Shown here: positions 59,099 to 64,000 of the stretch, in pieces
Layout of the letters: each line of letters starts with the position of its first letter
Position numbering within the stretch: the first letter of the stretch is position 1
Origin: Candidatus Leptovillus affinis
Lineage (GTDB): Bacteria; Chloroflexota; Anaerolineae; Promineifilales; Promineifilaceae
DNA: 64,000 nucleotides
Assembly (NCBI GenBank): GCA_016705235.1
Contig: JADIYP010000006.1
Coordinates: 1,488,001 to 1,552,000 of the forward strand
Reading direction: 5' to 3'
Made by a program: the position numbers and the translations under genes
Notes under the pieces: generated by a model
Seen by the model: the letters and a program-made list of their open reading frames with translations, nothing else
The model's database searches: none
Told to the model about the DNA's origin: nothing

Positions 59099-59150
59099 GG
59101 TTTGTTGGTTGGCTAGTTGGTTTGTTGGTTAGTTAGCCAACCAACAAACC
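59099..59150. repeat. GGTTGG-word inverted spacer, perfect 17-bp stem
   Basis: GGTTTGTTGGTTGGCTA (59099-59115) faces TAGCCAACCAACAAACC (59134-59150). More AACCATCC/CCAACC words continue to 59180, up to the start of the MFS gene. Confidence 0.82.
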
Positions 59151-59188
59151 CACAAACCATCCAACCAACAAACCATCCAACATCCCCC

Positions 59189-60691
59189 ATGCCCCGCAAA
59201 CCCTCCCCCACCGCCATCCTGGCCGTCGTCGCCTTTGGCGTCTTCGTCGCCGCCGACGACCTGACGGTGGTCTCTACCATGCTGCGGCAAATCGTCTTCG
59301 ATCTGGGCATCCCCCTGCCCGACGGGTTGGACCAGGCCGCGTGGATTGTCAACGTTTACCTCATCGCCTACGTGGTCGTCATGCCTTTTGTGGGGCGCCT
59401 CAGCGATTTGGTGGGGCGGCGGGCGGTGTATGTGGGCGCGCTGGTCCTGTTCCTGGCCGGCTCGATCTGGATTCCGCTGGCGGGCAGTTTTAACAGCTTT
59501 TTGGCAGGGCGCGTGTTAACGGCCGTTGGCGGCGGCGCGATGGTCCCGGTGGGCATGGCCGTGTTGGGCGATGTGTACCCCCGCGAAAAACGCGCCTCGG
59601 CGCTGGGCGCGTTGGGAGCCATCGACACCGCCGGCTGGGTGTGGGGGCCGCTCTACGGCGCGCTGCTCATCCGCTTCTTGAGCTGGCATTGGCAGTTCTA
59701 CCTCAACATTCCGCTGGCGCTCATCGGCATCGCCGCCGCCTGGTGGGCGCTGGCCGATCTGCCCCGCCCGACCGACAAAGGGCGCATCGACTGGTGGGGA
59801 ACCATCACCCTTTCCGCCGCCCTGCTGGCCCTAAACATCGCCCTGCTCAACAGCGGCGACGTGCAGAGCGCCGGTGGTTTTGCCAGCCTTAACGGCAGCC
59901 AACCGGCCGTCTCCTGGCCTTATTACCTGGCGTCTCTGGTTAGTTTCGCCATCTTTTTATTGGTTGAATCGCGCAGCGCTTACCCGCTTATTCCTCTTGC
60001 CCTATTTCGCCGCCGCAATTTTGGCACGGCCGTTGTCATCAATTTCCTCATCGGCAGCGTGCTGATCATCGCCATGGTCAACGTACCGCTGATCGTCAAT
60101 GTGCTGGCGATCGACGTGGAAGAGGCCGCCCTGATCAGCGGCGGGCTGCTCGGCGGCATGACGCTGGCTATGGCCATTTTTTCGTATGTGGGCGGCCGCC
60201 TGACGGAACGCTGGAACTACCGGCTGGTGACGCTGCCAGGGTTGGCCCTGTGCGCGTTGGGTTTTTATTTGCTGGGAAACTGGCAGGCTACGGCCGTTGG
60301 CGACCACACCCCGTACACGCAAATGGCCTGGCAGTTGGTGGTGCTGGGCGTGGGTTTTGGGCTGGTGATTGCGCCGGTGGGCACGGCCGTCATCAACGCC
60401 GCCCCCGACGATCAGCGCGGCGTCGCTTCCAGTCTGGTCATCGTCATGCGCCTCATGGGGATGAGCGTGGGGCTGTCCGGCCTGACGGCCTGGGGCCTGC
60501 GCCGCTTCGACGTCCTACGCACCCAAATCACCCTGCCCGATCTGCCCCTCACCGACCCGGCTTACCAGCAAGCCATCGTCGACGGCCTGACCCACGTTAC
60601 CGTCGCCGTCCTGGCCGAGACGTTTCTCATCTCTGTGCTGCTGGTGGCGTTGGCCTGGCTCATTGCGCTTGCCCTGAAGCCGGACGAGTAG
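59189..60691 (+). CDS. MFS transporter, DHA2 (EmrB/QacA-like) family
   Basis: The 500-residue product has about 14 membrane segments and proton-antiporter motifs. These are DDLTVVSTML in helix 1, the loop 2-3 motif GRLSDLVGRRAVYVG (motif A) and the helix 5 region GAIDTAGWVWGPLYGALL in the place of motif C. Members export drugs or other amphipathic compounds. The ATG at 59189 was chosen because residues before it (from 59117) come from the GGTTGG repeat. The substrate is unknown. Confidence 0.88.
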   Translation: MPRKPSPTAILAVVAFGVFVAADDLTVVSTMLRQIVFDLGIPLPDGLDQAAWIVNVYLIAYVVVMPFVGRLSDLVGRRAVYVGALVLFLAGSIWIPLAGSFNSFLAGRVLTAVGGGAMVPVGMAVLGDVYPREKRASALGALGAIDTAGWVWGPLYGALLIRFLSWHWQFYLNIPLALIGIAAAWWALADLPRPTDKGRIDWWGTITLSAALLALNIALLNSGDVQSAGGFASLNGSQPAVSWPYYLASLVSFAIFLLVESRSAYPLIPLALFRRRNFGTAVVINFLIGSVLIIAMVNVPLIVNVLAIDVEEAALISGGLLGGMTLAMAIFSYVGGRLTERWNYRLVTLPGLALCALGFYLLGNWQATAVGDHTPYTQMAWQLVVLGVGFGLVIAPVGTAVINAAPDDQRGVASSLVIVMRLMGMSVGLSGLTAWGLRRFDVLRTQITLPDLPLTDPAYQQAIVDGLTHVTVAVLAETFLISVLLVALAWLIALALKPDE

Positions 60692-60706
60692 CGATTGAAT
60701 TGAATG

Positions 60707-60761
60707 GTAGCCGCGATTCATTATCGTGTCTGAGGGGACGGGGTAGGGATACCCCGGCTAC
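60707..60761. repeat. Single 55-bp REPIN-like element (inverted)
   Basis: GTAGCCGCGATTCATTATCG leads to GGGGTAGGGATACCCCGGCTAC, the reverse orientation of the common unit. It lies 15 bp after the MFS stop. Confidence 0.82.
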
Positions 60762-60769
60762 ACTGGCAT

Positions 60770-60799
60770 TTGACACATCTTCTCCCGTCCCATTACAAT
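60770..60799 (+). promoter_or_regulatory. Promoter of the Uma2 gene
   Basis: TTGACA (60770-60775) and TACAAT (60794-60799) are 18 bp apart, giving a leader of about 28 nt with GGGAGG before the ATG at 60833. Confidence 0.7.
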
Positions 60800-60832
60800 G
60801 CAGGCACAGGCAAACGCCGGGAGGTAAGACGC

Positions 60833-61393
60833 ATGTTGGCGGAAAAAACGAAAAAACGCACCATGACAGCCGAACAACTGGCCCAACTGTCACCAGAAGC
60901 CAGTCGCGGCGAACTCATTGAGGGGGAATTTGTTGCCATGTCACCAGCAGGACAGATGCACGGAGAAATTGCAGCCACGATTTTGATCATGCTTGGCCAG
61001 TTTGCCCGCCAACATAACCTCGGCAGGGTGTATGCGGCGGAAACGGGCTTCGTTCTCAAGCGCCAGCCGGATACCGTGCGCGCGCCAGACGTGGCCTTTG
61101 TGCGGGCGGAGCGGTTGAGCGCGGTGACGCCGCCCACGGGCTTTTTTGATGGGCCGCCCGACCTGGCGGTGGAGGTTGTTTCGCCCAGCGAAACGCTGGC
61201 GGAAATTGAAGGCAAGCTGCTGGACTATCTGGACAGCGGCGTGCAGGTCGTGTGGATCGTCTACCCGACGACGCGCACGATGACGGTCTATCATTCGTTA
61301 ACGGCCGTGCGCACCCTGACCATCAACGATACCCTCGACTGCGAAACCCTGCTGCCCGGCTTTTCCGCCCCCGTTCAAGACATATTTGCCTGA
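60833..61393 (+). CDS. Uma2 family (DUF820) PD-(D/E)xK nuclease-like protein
   Basis: The 186-residue product follows the Uma2 pattern: RGELIEGEFVAMSPAGQMHG, RAPDVAFVRAERL (PD), PDLAVEVVSPSETLAEIEGK (E-x-V...K) and YLDSGVQVVWIVYPTTRTM. These match the PD-(D/E)xK nuclease core. Uma2 genes are abundant in Chloroflexota and cyanobacteria, but their targets are not established. The ATG at 60833 has GGGAGG upstream. A bidirectional terminator follows. Confidence 0.9.
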   Translation: MLAEKTKKRTMTAEQLAQLSPEASRGELIEGEFVAMSPAGQMHGEIAATILIMLGQFARQHNLGRVYAAETGFVLKRQPDTVRAPDVAFVRAERLSAVTPPTGFFDGPPDLAVEVVSPSETLAEIEGKLLDYLDSGVQVVWIVYPTTRTMTVYHSLTAVRTLTINDTLDCETLLPGFSAPVQDIFA

Positions 61394-61433
61394 TGATCAG
61401 CCGAAAAGCCGCCTAATCTCTAACCACCAATTA

Positions 61434-61467
61434 AAAAAGGGCCGGTGAACAAGTTCACCGGCCCTTT
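61434..61467. terminator. Bidirectional terminator between Uma2 and aspS
   Basis: GGGCCGGTGAAC and GTTCACCGGCCC form a 12-bp perfect stem with a 2-base centre, an A-run on the left and a T-run on the right. Confidence 0.92.
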
Positions 61468-61483
61468 CTCTTTACTCTCGCTC

Positions 61484-61587
61484 TCGCAGTTTGTCGGAAA
61501 AGTACCCGTAGCCGCGGTTTCTTACCGCGTCTTCCAGAGGCGGGGTAAGGATACCCCGGCTACAAAAAGAGGTTCTTCGACAGACTG

Positions 61588-61591
<4 letters not shown>
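61484..61591 (-). repeat. CTAG-ended MITE-like element, copy 5 (inverted, one end altered)
   Basis: The left end reads CTCGCAGTTTGTCGG (CTAG changed to CTCG) within GCTCTC words. The right end GACTGCTAG overlaps the aspS stop codon, whose complement is 61588-61590. Confidence 0.8.
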
Positions 61592-63372
<1,781 letters not shown>

Positions 63373-63501
63373 GATTTCCTTCCTCACGAATCAGGGCGCA
63401 GTGGACTGCGCCCTGTAAAAGTAAGGGCATTTTATCATGGGGCCAAGGTGGTAACAAGACTTATCGTTAATTGGTTCTTTTGGAACTCAGGGGGTTGAGG
63501 G

Positions 63502-63557
63502 CGCCTGATGCGTGATGCGTGATGCGTGAGCAGAGAGGTTTCACGCATCAGGCATCG
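63502..63557. repeat. GTGATGC heptamer inverted spacer
   Basis: Four GATGCGT-type units are followed by TCACGCATCAGGCATC, a partial reverse complement. The gap 63388-63786 holds this repeat, the 21-bp tandem tract and one palindrome. No gene is supported there. Confidence 0.75.
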
Positions 63558-63619
63558 GACCAAACCCCATGAAATCCCAAAGGCCCCGTGAATTGTGCTG
63601 TGGGGAGTGCTTGTCGGAC

Positions 63620-63703
63620 GTGGAAACGTGGTTGTGGGGTGTGGAAACTTGGTTGTGGAGGGTGGAAACTTGGTTGTGGAGGGTGGAAATGTGGTTGTGG
63701 GGT
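63620..63703. repeat. 21-bp tandem repeat, four copies
   Basis: Units of the form GTGGAAACNTGG then TTGTGGNGG begin at 63620, 63641, 63662 and 63683. Since 21 is a multiple of three, several frames stay open through it, but none has a ribosome-binding site. Confidence 0.85.
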
Positions 63704-63704
63704 G

Positions 63705-63738
63705 AGATTTGTCCAATCTAAGAAGATTGGACAAATCT
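63705..63738. repeat. AGATTTGTCC palindrome
   Basis: AGATTTGTCCAATCT (63705-63719) faces AGATTGGACAAATCT (63724-63738). It is closely related to the hairpin at 33692-33724, so it is a dispersed family. Confidence 0.78.
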
Positions 63739-63774
63739 GGGAGGGGGGCACTGTCTCATTTTGGCGCCTTTGCG

Positions 63775-63780
63775 TATAAT
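63775..63780 (+). promoter_or_regulatory. -10 box TATAAT just before a lipoprotein gene
   Basis: TATAAT ends 6 bp before the ATG at 63787, so transcription would begin at or next to the start codon. The -35 region (CTGTCT or TGTCTC near 63751-63757) is weak. No ribosome-binding site precedes the ATG, which agrees with a leaderless mRNA. Confidence 0.5.
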
Positions 63781-63786
63781 CTGGTG

Positions 63787-64000
63787 ATGAGTAGATTGTT
63801 TTTGCTGATTGGGCTGGTGGTTTTGGCGGCTTGCGGCGGCGGGGCGGCGGCCACGGCCGTTCCTAACCCGACTCCTAACCCCACCATTACGCCATCACCC
63901 AGCCGGCAAACGGCCGTGCCTACCGCTGAGGCAACGGCCGTGCCCATTGCCCTGGCCGCCGGTATCACCATCGACCTGCCAAACAACTTCCAGCCTTTCG
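63787..64000 (+). CDS. Lipoprotein, N-terminal part (gene cut by window edge)
   Basis: The open frame runs to the window end without a stop (71 codons seen). It begins SRLFLLIGLVVLAACGGG, a lipoprotein signal with lipobox LAAC. A Thr/Pro/Ala linker (AVPNPTPNPTITPSPSRQTA) typical of surface lipoproteins in this window follows. The start of a folded domain (ALAAGITIDLPNNFQPF) is just reached. The function cannot be told from this part. Three ACGGCCGT copies lie in the linker. Confidence 0.8.
   Translation, partial: MSRLFLLIGLVVLAACGGGAAATAVPNPTPNPTITPSPSRQTAVPTAEATAVPIALAAGITIDLPNNFQPF

Noticed and set aside
63588..63779. Cys/Gly/Trp-rich heptad-repeat peptide
   Set aside because: Translation of the 21-bp tandem repeat only. 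There is no ribosome-binding site and other frames are open equally.

Overview
The window looks like chromosomal DNA of a Chloroflexota bacterium, probably Anaerolineae-like. The basis is protein style (class II ribonucleotide reductase, heavily decorated lipoproteins with Thr/Val-rich linkers, a CysO/CysM-type cysteine pathway, a TadZ/Flp pilus fragment) and a moderately high GC content. This is inference from sequence character, not a database match. No rRNA, tRNA, phage, transposase or CRISPR array was recognised.

Layout. 1-4.2 kb: 3' end of ftsZ, nrdR, a B12-dependent ribonucleotide reductase, then a monocistronic 59-aa peptide with its own promoter and terminator. 4.2-12 kb (minus strand): a secreted lamin-tail/phospholipase-D protein, a repeat cluster, a membrane protein, trmD, a tiny membrane peptide and a LysM/YkuD cell-wall enzyme. 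12-18.4 kb (plus): an RmlD-like sugar reductase, oligopeptidase B, a Phd-UPF0175 antitoxin-like protein, two GT2 glycosyltransferases and rnhB. 18.5-23.1 kb: a MarR regulator and a heterodimeric ABC exporter with one degenerate and one canonical ATP site. 23.3-28.1 kb: an AhpD-like protein, a flippase-like membrane protein, an FAD oxidoreductase and UDP-glucose dehydrogenase. 28.3-31.8 kb (minus): a seven-copy REPIN array, then recD2 followed after 9 bp by a Ham1/ITPase-like protein carrying a death-like effector-associated domain. 31.9-36.3 kb: a protein-thiocarboxylate cysteine operon (cysM, JAMM protease, CysO-like carrier, DUF4395, thioredoxin, MoeB-rhodanese). It is preceded by a promoter, a Cys-containing upstream peptide and a stem that would hide the cysM ribosome-binding site. 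36.4-41.5 kb: an Hpt protein, a REC-TadZ protein, a Flp pilin fused to a lectin-like domain and a seven-heme cytochrome. 41.6-48.8 kb (minus): a GntR/HutC-regulated carbamoyl-phosphate cluster with two carbamoyltransferases, carbamate kinase and two PLP enzymes. 49-64 kb: a zinc-ribbon protein, a LysM lipoprotein, a cold-shock protein, a predicted nuclease, a methyltransferase, lspA-rluD, a large histidine kinase, a small Nfu-N protein, an MFS transporter, a Uma2 nuclease, aspS and the start of a lipoprotein gene.

The most striking property is layered repeats. The palindrome ACGGCCGT occurs roughly 125 times by eye, against one or two expected from base composition, inside genes and between them. 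Intergenic spacers are filled with four kinds of small inverted element: GTAG...CTAC double hairpins (REPIN-like), ~109-bp CTAG-ended elements that carry a REPIN inside, 60-bp CCCCAAGGG elements, and spacers built from a 6-8 bp word repeated and then repeated again in reverse complement. Some have entered coding sequence (recD2) or supply stop codons (rluD, aspS).
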